Source of the DNA: Polaromonas sp.
Lineage (GTDB): Bacteria > Pseudomonadota > Gammaproteobacteria > Burkholderiales > Burkholderiaceae_C
Direction: 5' to 3'
DNA: 6,115 bases
Assembly: GCA_013205645.1 (NCBI GenBank)
Contig: JABMMH010000090.1
Location: 1 to 6,115 of the forward strand
Below the pieces are notes generated by a model, which worked only from the letters and a program-made list of their open reading frames with translations, made no database searches and was not told the origin of the DNA. The position numbers and the translations under genes were made by a program. The number at the start of each line of letters is the position of its first letter. Position 1 is the stretch's first letter. This document shows, piece by piece, positions 6,103 to 6,115 of the stretch.

Positions 6103-6115
6103 GCGCGAGAAGCCC

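Overview
The window looks like a chromosomal housekeeping segment from a betaproteobacterium, most likely order Burkholderiales and probably Comamonadaceae-like (Rhodoferax/Polaromonas type). This rests on GC-rich coding sequence with strong third-position GC bias (judged by eye), on protein sequences that resemble that group, and on the combination of genes. The genus is inference; no search could be run.

Layout. Five genes run leftward on the minus strand as one tight cluster, listed here in transcription order. They are a YqiA-family esterase (4913-4329), an RNB-domain exoribonuclease (4288-2213), a TonB-family energy transducer (2182-1325), shikimate dehydrogenase aroE (1297-458), and the peptidoglycan glycosyltransferase mtgA (from 461 and running off the left edge). 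Gaps within the cluster are 40, 30 and 27 nt, followed by a 4-nt ATGA overlap, so an operon is the simplest reading. On the plus strand, rodA (4945-6102) diverges from yqiA across a gap of only 31 bp and is complete, ending 13 bases before the right edge. No RNA genes, mobile elements, CRISPR arrays or long repeats were seen. No stretch longer than 40 bases lacks a gene.

How the genes fit together. RodA (SEDS polymerase) and MtgA (GT51 glycosyltransferase) are two unrelated enzymes that both polymerise lipid II into glycan strands, and they bracket the region. The genes between them serve aromatic biosynthesis (AroE), RNA decay (RNB protein), an envelope energy-transduction function (TonB-like protein) and an unknown esterase role (YqiA). 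No shared pathway is evident, and co-transcription may reflect growth-linked expression rather than a common function.

No undescribed system is visible. The points most worth checking are a roughly 35-residue Lys/Ala/Ser/Gln-rich insertion in MtgA just before its second GT51 motif, an orphan TonB with an intact SxxxH membrane motif and a coiled coil in place of a proline-rich spacer, an Asp-to-Glu change in the RNB metal-binding motif, the very short divergent rodA/yqiA start region, and a terminator-like hairpin inside rodA.
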